Shown: in pieces, positions 25,703 to 36,057 of the stretch | Numbering within the stretch: position 1 is the stretch's first letter | Layout: the number at the start of each line of letters is the position of its first letter | From: Neospora caninum Liverpool | Lineage: Eukaryota > Apicomplexa > Conoidasida > Eucoccidiorida > Sarcocystidae | Assembly (NCBI RefSeq): GCF_000208865.1 | Contig: NC_018390.1 | Span: 5,226,270-5,290,269 of the forward strand | Length of the DNA: 64,000 nucleotides | Reading direction: 5' to 3' | Notes under the pieces: model-generated | What the model saw: only the letters and a program-made list of their open reading frames with translations | Told to the model about the DNA's origin: nothing | Databases searched by the model: none | Program-made: the position numbers and the translations under genes

Positions 25703-28001
25703 GGGTTGAGGGCATTTATGTGCATCATTATGTACACATCTCTTGTACTTGCTGTTCTGATGGTGATGGTGTACATCACGCATGCGTGCATTCAGGATCA
25801 GTGTCGGAGAGTGATTCACGTGTCTGCTCTGTGTAGATCTGTCTAGACACCCCTACCTCTAGACTCCACAGACGTGTAGTCGATGTGCATGCGGAAGACA
25901 CTTTTGAATGGCAAAGCGTCATGACAGTCTTTACTGGTTCTCGAAGCCTCCGTGGAGGTGGAGATACTCTTCAGAAAACCGCTCCTGGTTTCCTTGTTCC
26001 TTCGATTTTTTTTATTTTTTACTTTCTCTTTTTTCGCAGGAATGCACCGTTGCCATGTGAAGCTGGAGGCGCCGCGAAGGATGCCGGAGGCGCGGCCCCA
26101 GCGAACAAGAGCGGCGGCGGTAGGTCGAGGGACGGGTTTTTTGCGCATACGCAGACAGGTTTTGCACTCATTTTTCTCTCTCCTCTTTTCTCTCTGTTCC
26201 GTGGGAGTCCCTCGACAACAGGAGTGCCTCCCAGCAGGGTATTTTGTCTCCTTTTCTCGCGTGAGGACGCGCGTGGATGTCTCGCCTCTCTCTTCACAAG
26301 CCTCGCTCCTGTCGTTATCGCCGTGTCCTTTCCCGCGCTCTTCATTCCTTCGCCCTCTTCCACTCTCCGTTGTGTGCTTTCCCAGAGGAGAAGGCGAAGG
26401 AGGAGGCGAAGCAGGCGACGCCGGCAGGAGCGATTAAGAAACCAGAGCTGGCCAAGTTGGCGGTGAAGAAGCCGGATTTGCCGAAACCTGGCGGAGCGAG
26501 TCTGGGAAGCCCCGGCGGGGCGAAGCCAGCAGAAGCGAAATCGGCCCCGGGTCCGCCGTCGCCTCCGATCAAAAAGTTGGATCTGTCGGTTCCTGGGAAG
26601 GTAGAAGTGAAGAAGGAAGAAGCGACGGAGGCGAAGCCGGGCAGTGACGGGGCGAAGAAGCCGATGGAAATCAAGAAACCCGCTCTGGCGCCGAAACCTG
26701 GAGGCGCAGAGGCGGCGAAGAAAGACGCAGTGGGGACAAAGTCCCCCGAGGCGGCGGGCGCCAAGACGCTCGGAAGCCCCACAGGGCCAGGGGCAGCGGT
26801 GAAGAAACCAGATTTGCCGAAGCCAGGAGGCGCGATCAAGAAGCCGGAATTAGGGGCGAAACCGGGCCTTCCTCCAGCAGGAAAGGGTGACACAAGTCCC
26901 CCCGCTGTTAAGCCGAGCGCACCCGCGCCGCCGCAGCCGGCCAAGCCGGGAGTTGTGACTCCTCCGAAACCGGGAGGAGCTGCAACGAAGCCGGTGCTTA
27001 CCCCGGCAAAATCGGGAATTACTCCAGTTAAGCCTGGATTGACCCCAGTTAAGCCGGCACTTACCCCGGCAAAGTCGGGAATTACTCCAGTTAAGCCTGG
27101 ATTGACTCCAGTTAAGCCGGTACTTACCCCGGCAAAGTCGGGAATTACTCCAGTTAAGCCTGGATTGACTCCAGTTAAGCCGGTACTTACCCCGGCAAAG
27201 TCTGGAATTACTCCAGTTAAGCCTGGATTGACTCCAGTTAAGCCGGTACTTACCCCGGCAAAGTCGGGAATTACTCCAGTTAAGCCTGGATTGACTCCAG
27301 TTAAGCCGGTACTTACCCCGGCAAAGTCGGGAATTACTCCAGTTAAGCCTGGATTGACTCCAGTTAAGCCTGGATTGACGCCAGTTAAGCCTGGATTGAC
27401 GCCAGTTAAACCTGGCGCGGCAAAGCCGACGGCGGTGAAGCCGCCGGGGCCGAAGCCAGGCGCGCCGGGGGCTGCGAAAGTTGATGCGAAGGCAGGTGAG
27501 CAGCGTTGACGAGGTCGGACAGGCATGCATATGTTTTAAGAAGAGAAAGAGGGCAGGAAAAGATGCATGTGGACAAGAGAGGTGAGGGTGCGTTAGAGGA
27601 GGGACGGGAGACTTGAGGGTGAAGCAGGGAAGGGATAGGGAAGGCGTCTCGTGACGTCAAATCAGAGACAGGCGAACACACAGCGTTTCCACAGTAACAA
27701 AGGGTGCCTTGAGTTAGGTGTTGAGAGAAAATTATGGAGTGAATTCGCAGAGAAGAGCGAGAAGAAGAACAGACGAACACGGGGAGGGGAAGAAGCGGAC
27801 CAAGGCCGAAACGCGTGCTTCGGCTCACCGGGGGGAGGAAGCCAGTGTCAAAGGTGAAGCGGAGCTGAAGGACATCTTGCGGCCGTGACTCTTCTCAAGA
27901 AAGGCGACGCTTTGCTCTTACCATTCTGTGCACCTTCTGTTTCTTGTGCTTTCTTCCCAGCAAAGCCCGGGCTCGTGAAACCCAAGATTGCCGCAAAGTA
28001 A
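19000..28001 (+). CDS. Unrecognised protein with C2-like domain and Lys/Pro-rich heptad-repeat tail
   Basis: Fourteen exons in consistent phase: 19000-19096, 19764-19868, 20401-20565, 21259-21363, 21843-22184, 22579-22744, 23229-23292, 23635-23757, 24475-24542, 25090-25121, 25476-25509, 26040-26119, 26386-27495, 27961-28001; about 843 residues. Residues 33-150 look helical (LDELEEKARHYFVLYTREK, LAEHKEKLLKSADYIESLQN). A Pro/Ala/Lys linker follows. Residues about 300-430 resemble a C2 beta-sandwich: LKGFTLFVRRLEGF, FVIDVYDNKAFAALG, and a closing strand GKLICTVTPLPL. The tail is Lys/Pro/Ala-rich with 20 tandem heptads and ends KPKIAAK. Start: ATG in the context CAACATGG. The intron after 23292 appears to be GC-AG. 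A membrane- or cytoskeleton-associated role would fit a C2-like fold with a basic Pro-rich tail, but no function can be assigned. Confidence 0.8.
23067..23102. repeat. (TA)n tract in intron
   Basis: An uninterrupted AT dinucleotide run in the intron after exon 22579-22744, with a second run at about 22999-23025. The same class of tract recurs in most introns of the window. Confidence 0.95.
24080..24109. repeat. (TGCA)7 array
   Basis: Seven tandem TGCA units make overlapping copies of TGCATGC, a word frequent across the window and known as an over-represented motif in coccidian promoters. This array sits in an intron (between exons 23635-23757 and 24475-24542), so it may be only a microsatellite. 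Confidence 0.95.
26994..27413 (+). repeat. Coding tandem repeat: 20 heptads in six 63-bp units
   Basis: Six 63-bp (21-codon) units, each of three heptads VLTPAKS, GITPVKP and GLTPVKP, followed by two extra GLTPVKP heptads; 420 bp in all. Unit starts are spaced exactly 63 bp (CCCCGG at 27001, 27064, 27127, 27190, 27253, 27316). The near-identity of units at DNA level implies recent expansion or homogenisation. The repeats are basic and Pro-rich with a TPxK core, a possible phosphosite pattern. Confidence 0.97.
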
Positions 28002-28888
28002 AAACGGAGACGCTTAGCCGCACTGCTTCTCTCTCGTCGCGCTCTTTACTCTGTCTCTCCCGTGTGTGTTGCGTTTTGACTCGCGTCCGTTCGTTTTTCT
28101 CGTCTGTGGCGTTTCCTTTGCCTTTTTCCTGTTCTTTCCTTTCTATCTGATCTGTTTCACCACTAGCTGCAAGGAGGCAGAAGAAGCGGAGAGCTAGCCT
28201 CCGACGCAAGCAGCAAAAAGAAAACATTCGCAGTCCTGACTTTCGAAAGCAAAGTGTGAGGGCGCTTGATATTTCTGTCTCAAGAGAGGAACTCGGGAAT
28301 TCCTCACCTCTCCCTCTCAAGCGTCGGAACGACACACAATAAATGAAGGAACGAAGAATGCAACGGAAAAGCAAGGGAAGCAGCTGAGGAGGAAGACAAA
28401 TGTTTTTCCCCGATCTTGTACAAAACCAATCGTGAGAGTGTAGAGGCTTGTTGGTTTTGGGAATTATCAGATTGCTTTTACGTTTTCTCATTTTTTTTCG
28501 CCGAGTGCAGAGAGTTGAGGAAGAGTCGTCTTCTACGACACATCGTTGGCTATGTTTTCTCGGTTCTCTGTTACATTGGGTGATTCAACTGACAGTAGAG
28601 GGGCGCTGCGAACATCCGTAGAATGTCTCCTTGGTTTCTCTTCGAAACGAATTGATTTTAGGAAAACAGAAACTGAGTGTCGACACGCGTGCCGCATTGG
28701 GGGCACGTGTCCCCCAGAAACTTGAAAATCGTTTTTCGTTGCGGTGTCGGAGAGACACACAATTCTCGCATCTGGTACGCTGTGTCCTTTTTTGTTTTGC
28801 GGGAAAATGATGGAGGAGATAGAAAGCTAGTTTCTTTCTCAGGAAAAAAAGAAACCCTCGAACCGAGACCTCCGTTCTCAACGAAGTT

Positions 28889-28929
<41 letters not shown>

Positions 28930-29839
28930 AGATGCATATGTGGGACTACATATTTAAGTATTCGTGTATGTAGTTTATGTGGAGAGACCTGTGCATAAAT
29001 CTTATATGCATGCACCTGTATGTGTCTTTTTGGAGAGTCCGTGTCGATAGTCTGTGGTTTTGTTCCGCTCCCGGTCGCGCCTGTGCATGCAAAGGACTGG
29101 AGCTCCTAGCCCGCTGGCCCTCGGTCTCTGCCTCTTCGCATCCATCTCTCTCTGCCAAGAGAACCCTCTCTCTTTTGGGTGAGGTTACGCCTTTCTGAAG
29201 AATTTTAATTTCTCGCTTGGCGAAAGGAAGAGTGGAACAAACGCTCGCGTCTCGGCCAGCTGCGGCGCGTGCCGGGGAGCGACCGACGTGAGAGGCCAGA
29301 ACAGAGCCCCTCCTGGCTGTGTGTCACCCTGTGCCGCGAAAGGATCCAGGCAGCGCGAAGAGGGGAAACGCCCGAAAGAGGGAACGGAACAGCGAGAGAA
29401 AGCGACACGGATCTCTCCGGGATCGGACGTCCGACTTGGCAAGACTGCTCGTAGAACCTGTTTTCGTTCGCTTTTTCGGGCCACTTCCAAGCGCTTTTTG
29501 CATTTTTTTGGGTTTGTAGGCCAACGCTAAAACGCGAGGTTTTCCCCGCTCTCGCTGCAGGCCGAGCCTGGCTTTGAAGCGTTGTGTATGAAGTCTCGAG
29601 GGAGACAGAAGACAAGCCACGGAAGCACACAGAACCCCACACACACACACACACACACACTTGCAAGAGAGCAGCCAAGGGAGAGCGGACGGAAGTCGAT
29701 TGTCTCGGGAAGTTTAGAGAAGTGTCTGCGGTCTTTTGCTTCTCAGGGCGAGTGCGGCACTCTCGGTGAGGTGTGAGAACGCGGAAGAAAAGCGAAAAAA
29801 ATTGCGCATTCCGCCTTGGCTTTCTTCCACTTTCATTTT
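28002..29839. other. Convergent intergenic region (3' UTRs)
   Basis: Lies between two converging genes. It holds no recognisable coding sequence. A (TA)n tract is at about 28893-28921, and (CA)n is at 29639-29660. Both 3' UTRs are expected here. Confidence 0.7.
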
Positions 29840-30442
29840 TTACCGCCGCTCGCGATCGAAACCCATGCCGCGGCGCCCCGGAAAGTCGTCGCCTCCAGGG
29901 GGCCCGCCAAAGTGGTTCGACGGCGGCATGCCTGGGCCTCGAAGGCCCGGGCCCATGGGCCCGAGCCCGCCAGGACCCATGGGCCCGAGTCCGCCAGGGC
30001 CCATGGGCCCGAGGCCCCCAGGCCCCCCGGGCCCCGGCAGGATGGGCCCGCTGCCGCCGCGGGGGCCCATGCCCGGGCGCTGGAAGTGGTTGGAGCCCTG
30101 GCCCGAGGACCCGCCGCTGCGAATGTCCTGAGGATGGTGCGAACCAAACAAGGAACCGCTCCGACTCCCGGGTGGCCCGCCGCCTGGGCCCATCGGCATT
30201 CCTAAAAAAAAGAAAAAACGGCAGAAAGACGCACACATGCACCCTTCTCAAACGAACGCCTCCTGAGCAACACACGCGATGTCCGCCCTACGCAGGTCAC
30301 GCCCCCATCTGCGAGGTCTCGCACACACGTCCCCCACATGCGACGCGTCTTTGATATCTCTGTCTCTCTCTGAGACCCAAACATACATGTAAATCACCTT
30401 TCGACACATACATCTACGCATGGCTACATATGTATGTGCGTC

Positions 30443-30477
<35 letters not shown>

Positions 30478-31930
30478 TATGCATATCTACATACATCTAT
30501 CTACGCGTATATATATATATATATATATATTGTCGGGAGGGGATCTTTGATGTTTCGCCTACCCATGGGAGGGAATCCTCCTCTGCCTCCGCCTCTATCC
30601 ATTCCGCCTCGGCCGGAGAAGCCGCCTCGGCCGGAGAAGCCTCCGCGCCCGCCGAAGCCGCGCTGGAATCCCGAGCTGCCCCCAGGGCCCATGGTAAGAG
30701 GCCCGGACCCCGCAGCTTGGACTGCAACAGAGCGCGCGGAAAAGAGACAAGAGCGGCGCATGCACCAGATGCAGAGAAGCGAAGACGGAGCGGAACGGCA
30801 CAGAGGCCACAGGAAACACACACGGCGAAGCAGGCAAAACGCGAGAGAGAAAACGGAGCCGGGAGAGAAGAAAGCAAAGAAAGACAAGAAAAAGAAGAGA
30901 GAAGAGAGAGAAGGGAAAAAAGAGAGAAGTGGGAGAAGGAAAAAAAGAGAGAAGAGAGAAGAAAGATAAGGGAAAGGAGAGAGAAGAGAGAGAACAGAGA
31001 AGAAAGGTAAGGAAAAGAAGAGAGAAGAGAGAGAGATAAGGAAAAGCTGAAAAATAAGGAAAAAAAGAGGGAAAAGAGAGAAGAGAGATAAGGAAAAGCT
31101 GAAAAATAAGGGAAAAAAGAGAGAAGAGAGAGAAGGGAGAAGGAAGACATGGAAAAGAAGAGAGAAGAGAGAGACGAAAAGAGAAGATCGGCTCACCAGC
31201 TCGCTGAATGACGCTTGTATCCAGCTGCTGAGGCGGCATAAAATCGGGCTCGCGAATCAGATCTGTGGAAAGAGAAAAAACCGCGGTGGAGAATCAGAAG
31301 ACGAGCGGAGTAACGAGAGAAGACAAGAGAAAAACCCAGAGACTGCGAAAAGGAAGGGACGGAAAACGGTTGAACAGAACCCGTCGAACGCGGAGAGAAA
31401 GGGAAAACGAACAGGAGACCGTGGACGGGGAGATTAAGGAACGGAGAAAACACATCAGAGGCGAAAAAACGTTTTCTAGAAATGCACAGACGCAGTGGGT
31501 GTTTCTGACGTCTTCGCAACGGGCCTTCCATGGAAGAAAGCGGGGACAGCTCCAGGGCGCAACTGTTGAAAAGAGACAGAATTCTCGAGTCGCCTTTTTC
31601 TCCTCACATTTCTCGTCTCTTGAGATGTCCGTATGCGCACACATGTATATACACATGTACATTTATGCGTTTAAATACATTTATTTATATCGATCTCACG
31701 TACACTTCCACGTGTACAGATATGCGCATGTAAGTCTGTGTACGTACACCTCAATGCGTGCAAATATATATATATATATATATATATATCCCGTGTGCGA
31801 TGTCTGACTTACTTTGGAAATATTCAATCTTTTGATTGATATGCTTTCGCCCCGTGGCATGTTGTCGCCGTCCAGCAGGGGAGGAATGGGTGAGGTAGAT
31901 ATCGCAGTATTCGCAGTAGTACTTCGGCAT
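29840..31930 (-). CDS. SNRPC: U1 small nuclear ribonucleoprotein C (U1-C)
   Basis: Four exons, 31930-31813, 31262-31197, 30721-30563 and 30201-29840, give 234 residues. The N-terminus is an almost textbook U1-C matrin-type zinc finger: [18 protein letters not shown], with zinc ligands Cys6, Cys9, His24 and His30, followed by [14 protein letters not shown]1-C stabilises pairing of U1 snRNA with the 5' splice site. Exon 3 encodes an RGG-type region ([17 protein letters not shown]) and exon 4 a Gly/Pro/Met-rich tail with an 8-residue repeat (GPGGLGPM, three copies). The human protein is shorter (159 residues) and its C-terminus is Pro/Met/Gly-rich, so the RGG part is a difference. Phases agree at all three introns. 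Confidence 0.96.
30444..30530. repeat. Paired (TA)n tracts in U1-C intron 3
   Basis: Two AT-dinucleotide runs, about 30444-30477 and 30507-30530, just downstream of the donor of the third exon. Confidence 0.9.
30780..31190. repeat. Purine-rich imperfect repeats in U1-C intron 2
   Basis: About 400 bp of GA-rich sequence with repeated blocks such as AGAGAAGAGAGATAAGGAAA and AAGCTGAAAAATAAGG. On the sense (minus) strand it is a long polypyrimidine intron ending at the acceptor of exon 30721-30563. Confidence 0.85.
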
Positions 31931-32222
31931 TTTGTCAACCTCGAAATGTCACTTTCTTCTTTCTCTCCTTCCTCTTTCTTCCGCTTTCCTTTCACCGCGC
32001 GTGTCGCAGACTCCTCTCTGAACACCACCAGACGCCGACTGCTGCCGCGGTCTGTCTCCGCGGATAGGTTCTTTATTCTGGCCGTCTTCGTGTCTCTCGT
32101 TCCTCTCTGCGAGAAGAAGAGGGAGAAGAAAGGCCCGGAGGGGAAGAGAGAGACACTTCGAAGAAAGACCGTCCACGAAGCACGGAGAACCCAGGCGGGG
32201 TGCACAGCTGTGTCCCTCGCGG

Positions 32223-32236
32223 GGTGGACGTACACC
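32223..32236. promoter_or_regulatory. GGTGGACGTACACC element upstream of U1-C
   Basis: A 14-bp near-palindrome (GGTGG-ACGT-ACACC) 293 bp upstream of the U1-C start codon. It belongs to the same family as 33697-33710, 46694-46708 and 46728-46742. The role as a binding site is inference from recurrence in promoter regions. Confidence 0.45.
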
Positions 32237-33696
32237 GGGGCCCACGGCTCTTTTTCCTGTGAAGAGGGCCCCCTGGATAGAGCGCAGTGGGAGAGAGGGG
32301 AGACACTGGGACGCGCACACGTTCCGTGAAAACGCCTTTTCTCCTGAGAAGCTGGCGGGCCAGAGACTGGATTCTTTCGACACTTTCTGTCCCTCAACAC
32401 GGAGCATATGCAGAACAACACCAAACGGGTGCGCGGTTTTTTCTCGCGAACCTGGGTGCGGTCAGGAGAGGGGAGAGGCCGCGCGCGACGACAGCAGAAA
32501 GGCGAGGAAGAGTGCGTGCGTGTGTCAGGCGAGGAAAGGACGAGAGAGAGAATGCACCGCGGGGAAGACTGCAGCGACGCGCGCGGAGGCAGAGGGCGGC
32601 AAGGGAAACAACGACTGAGGAAAAGACAAAGGAAAAGGGAGAAGTGGAGACGCGAGACGTGGGCGCCAGACGGAGAGCAAGAGAGCCAGCGTGCACGACG
32701 AGAGAGACGAGGGGAAGACCGCTTGAAGCCTCGAGAATCCCGGAGACCTTGCCGTCAAGGCGCGAAAGGCCGAACGAGATACGCCGCGAGAGAGTTGACA
32801 AATCCTGTGTGAGGAAAAGCGACGGAAGAGGCGCCGCGTCCGAGTGAGAAAGGGTGTCCGAGAGAGTTTTTGCGCTGAGACAGCCCGGGACAGCAGAGTG
32901 GCGTCGGGATCGCGCGAGTGAGGACGAACGAGGAATGCAGACACCGTAAACACGGTCAGTCGACGCAGTGCCGGACAAGACGCTGTGGCGACTAGAGGAC
33001 AGAGGCAGAAACAGAGGAGATCGAGATGTGGAGAAACAGGGGAAGGCAGGAATCGAGAGGTGACAGACGGGAGCTGCGCATTTCGTTGACGAAGCGAAGT
33101 GTCTTCTGCGTGGGGGCGGAGCCTGGAACACAGCGAGGAGTTAGCAGAGAAGACGGGGAAAAAGAAGGCGTCAGGGAAGGAATCCGATACGTGGATACAG
33201 AAAGCGGAAAGCGGTGGAAGACCGCGACAACTTGGTCCGCCTGCCTCAGCTCGCGGTCACAGAGAGGCGCGTATACACCGGAGCGCTACGTCGGCAGCGT
33301 GAAACGCAGCAAGACAGAAATCGGGAAACGCGAGACCACGAACCTTTCCTCTCTGGTTACGAGCCTCGGTGCTTTTCAGCGCAATGCTTGTCTTTGAGAG
33401 TCGGAGCGGCGCATGAAAATGCGCGGGACCGCTGGGCAGATTTCCCTGAATTTCGTCAGTCTGCATGTGGCAAACAGTGCTGTTTTCCGCGCGCGACCAC
33501 AGCCGTCCTAAATAGGGAGAACGCCGCCGAACTTCTCTTGGTCTCGGCAAGCAGGCCGACTAACCGAAAAGGGAGAATACCACTCTGTCCCGAAGCCGGC
33601 AACGAAAAACCTGGCTTTTCGCCGCGAGAAAAACCCTTTTCCACGCTTTTCCACGCTATGAAGCGCCTGGCAACTGTGTGACCCCCTTCTCGTGCG

Positions 33697-33710
33697 GTGG
33701 ATGTACACCT
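33697..33710. promoter_or_regulatory. GGTGGATGTACACC element upstream of COX6B
   Basis: A 14-bp near-palindrome 166 bp upstream of the COX6B start codon, differing from the 32223 copy at one base. Functional status is inferred only. Confidence 0.45.
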
Positions 33711-33875
33711 CGTTGTCTCTCCCCTCTGCCAAGCGAAACAGCCGTCCTTTGTTGCCACAGATTTCTTTTCGCCTGCATCTTGCAGGTATTTCGCGAGGTG
33801 CTTTTCTCTTGAGATTCCTTCGCTCCCTTTTTCTCGCTGTGCGACCGTCAGCTTCTTGCTTGTTCGCCCGAAACC

Positions 33876-34231
33876 ATGACGGACCAAAACGCAAACCCGG
33901 CGCTCAAATTCCAGCGGAGTGTCGAGGAACTCACCTCGCAGAATCCCCATAATGATGTAAGTTGCTCTCGAAGAGAAGGCAAGTGAACGCGACGCGAAAA
34001 CCCTGCAGAGAAACGCCGCACAGCCCGTCCGCAGGGAGACCGCGTTTCGACTCGCGCGAAAACGCTGCGTTGAGAGAAAACGCTGTTCCACCCGAGGCAC
34101 ATCCTGGAAAGCTCCAGCTGCTACTTTCTGTGTTAGGTTCTTTCTTCCGTGAACGCTCCATCTCGTACGACGCATGTGTCATTAAGGAAAGATGTGTCCA
34201 GAAGGCACCAGGTTTCCAGTATGTACAATGC

Positions 34232-34262
<31 letters not shown>

Positions 34263-34772
34263 AATACATACATATACATATATGTAACATATATATATAT
34301 ATATGATATATATATATATATATATATATTCGCATCTTTCGATGTTTTGTAGCTTTGTTTTGGGGGGTCAGCTCGCTCTCGGCGAGGAAGGGTCTGGTGG
34401 ACAGAGAAAGGAGAAACCCAGCCACGATTGGCCGGGGTGTGAGAGCTGCGATGCACTGACCAAATGCGAAACAAAAGACACGGGGCGGTTGACTGTCTGT
34501 ACGCTTTTCCTGTTTAACGTCTCGGCTTTTTCGTCTCTCCGAGTCCTTGCCGCTTTCTCGAATGGCGTGAACCTACCTCTATCCGGTGCGTCGGCGCCCC
34601 GATGAATAGGTTTTGTAATGTGTTCATGTGTTCTAGACGCCTACAGACAACGGTACGTAATAACGTGCATCCAAATTGCAGCTACCCCTGTGAGTATATC
34701 GATATCTGCAGTTATATATTCCGACGTCTCTCTAAATACAGACACAAAGCCGCACCTGCGGCACACGCCCTA

Positions 34773-34810
<38 letters not shown>

Positions 34811-36057
34811 TTCCACACACGGATGTTTGCGTGGAGAATGCGAGGCACTGCGGGGAGACAGCGGGGCACTTGCGATGACAAGACTTTTCGCACGGTGAGT
34901 GCGTTTGGTTTTCAGGACCCGCGCAACATGCAGTTCAATCAAATGAACACCTGCAGCCTCCGGTATGCGATGTTTGCTCGATGCGCAAAGGAGCTCGGCG
35001 ATGAAAATACCCGCTGCAAGTAAGAAAGGGAAAGAGGAAAGGGAAGAAAGAACAGGCGCAGTTGACCTTGAGACCGGGATGAGAGCGGAGGCTGCGTGGG
35101 TCGATCGAGGGGCGCGACTCGCCAGGCGACGGGGTGTCTCTGCAAAGGGAAACCAGTCTTCAACGCATGCAAATTAAGTTCAACGTGTGAAGGACATAAT
35201 TTCGCGTCTCTCTGTAAAACCACTGCGTCGCCGGAACAATGTAGGTGTACACATGTGTTCATATGAATCGACAGATATAGATAGATAGATGATAGATAGA
35301 TGTGTGTGTAGGATATGTGTGTGTATATATGAATGCTTTTGTATGTGTGTATACGGCTTTGTGTGCAATTTCGTGTGGAGCGGTGGGAGTGTGTTCCGTT
35401 CGTTTTCCGTCTGTTTTCAGGTACCAATTCTATCGGGCCCAGGTGGCGTGCCCCATCGAGCAAATAGAGTTGTGGGAGGACTACCGACAAAAAGGTACTT
35501 CTTCCGTCTCGAAAAATTGAGTTTCGCATTTCAGACCGTTCTTTCCTCCAACGCTGCGGGGGTCAACCTTGCGTTTTGCCGTCTCCTGTTTCCGCCTCTC
35601 TGTCCTTCCCTCTGTCCTTCCCTCTGTCCGTCCCTCCGTTCTCTCTCTTTCCAGATCTCTGTTCCTTTTCCTTTCTTTCCTTTCTCCGTGTCTTTCTCCC
35701 AGTTCCCTTCCCTTTCTTCCCCCGTCTCCGTTCTCTGTGTCACATTGCGCGTTCCTTGCGCTCCGCGTTCTGTCTCTTTTCTGTTCCTTTCCGCGTTTTT
35801 CTCTCCGCGCCTGTGTGGGTTGTGCCCTCCTTTTTTTCGCGTTGGCCTTTCTTTCTCTGGTCTCGCGTTTGCTCGCGTCTCTTCTTTTTCTGGTCTGCGT
35901 TTTTGACGCGGGTTCTCCAGCGGAAGCGTTTCTTCCGCGGGCGCCGGCTTTCTCTGTCGCGGCTCCACACAGGCTTGTGTGCCTTGGCTGTTTCTCCTCA
36001 GGCACATGCCACTTTGACCTGCTTCCCGAATTCTCCACGCGACACATGTGGCAGTAG
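33876..36057 (+). CDS. COX6B: Cytochrome c oxidase subunit 6B (COX6B/COX12 family)
   Basis: Four exons, 33876-33956, 34916-35019, 35421-35494 and 36002-36057, encode 104 residues. The family core is clear: DPRNMQFNQMNTC, then a CX9C pair (Cys40, Cys50) and a CX10C pair (Cys61, Cys72), followed by CPIEQIELWEDYRQKGTC, which parallels the CP-W-DEQR-GTF region of other COX6B proteins. This twin-Cys fold is oxidised in the mitochondrial intermembrane space by the Mia40/Erv pathway, and the subunit bridges complex IV at the intermembrane face. As usual for the family, no cleavable presequence is visible. Start: ATG with A at -3. The introns (959, 401 and 507 bp) greatly exceed the exons; the second exon's acceptor is TTTTCAG. 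Confidence 0.93.
34231..34330. repeat. (TA)n / CATA-rich tract in COX6B intron 1
   Basis: Alternating AT runs with several quasi-palindromic segments; another uninterrupted (TA)n run lies at about 34769-34804 in the same intron. Confidence 0.9.

Larger units (their letters stand above)
31931..33875. other. Divergent promoter region of U1-C and COX6B
   Basis: About 1.9 kb between divergent start codons. No convincing coding frame. Plus-strand purine bias at 32450-32900 would fit the 5' UTR or a 5' UTR intron of the minus-strand U1-C gene. It contains two copies of the near-palindrome GGTGNAYGTACACC, one near each gene. Confidence 0.7.

Noticed and set aside
26342..27526. Minus-strand frames of 394 and 226 codons across the heptad repeat
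   Set aside because: A 63-bp period keeps every frame open if one unit is open; the plus-strand frame joins consistently to 13 other exons.
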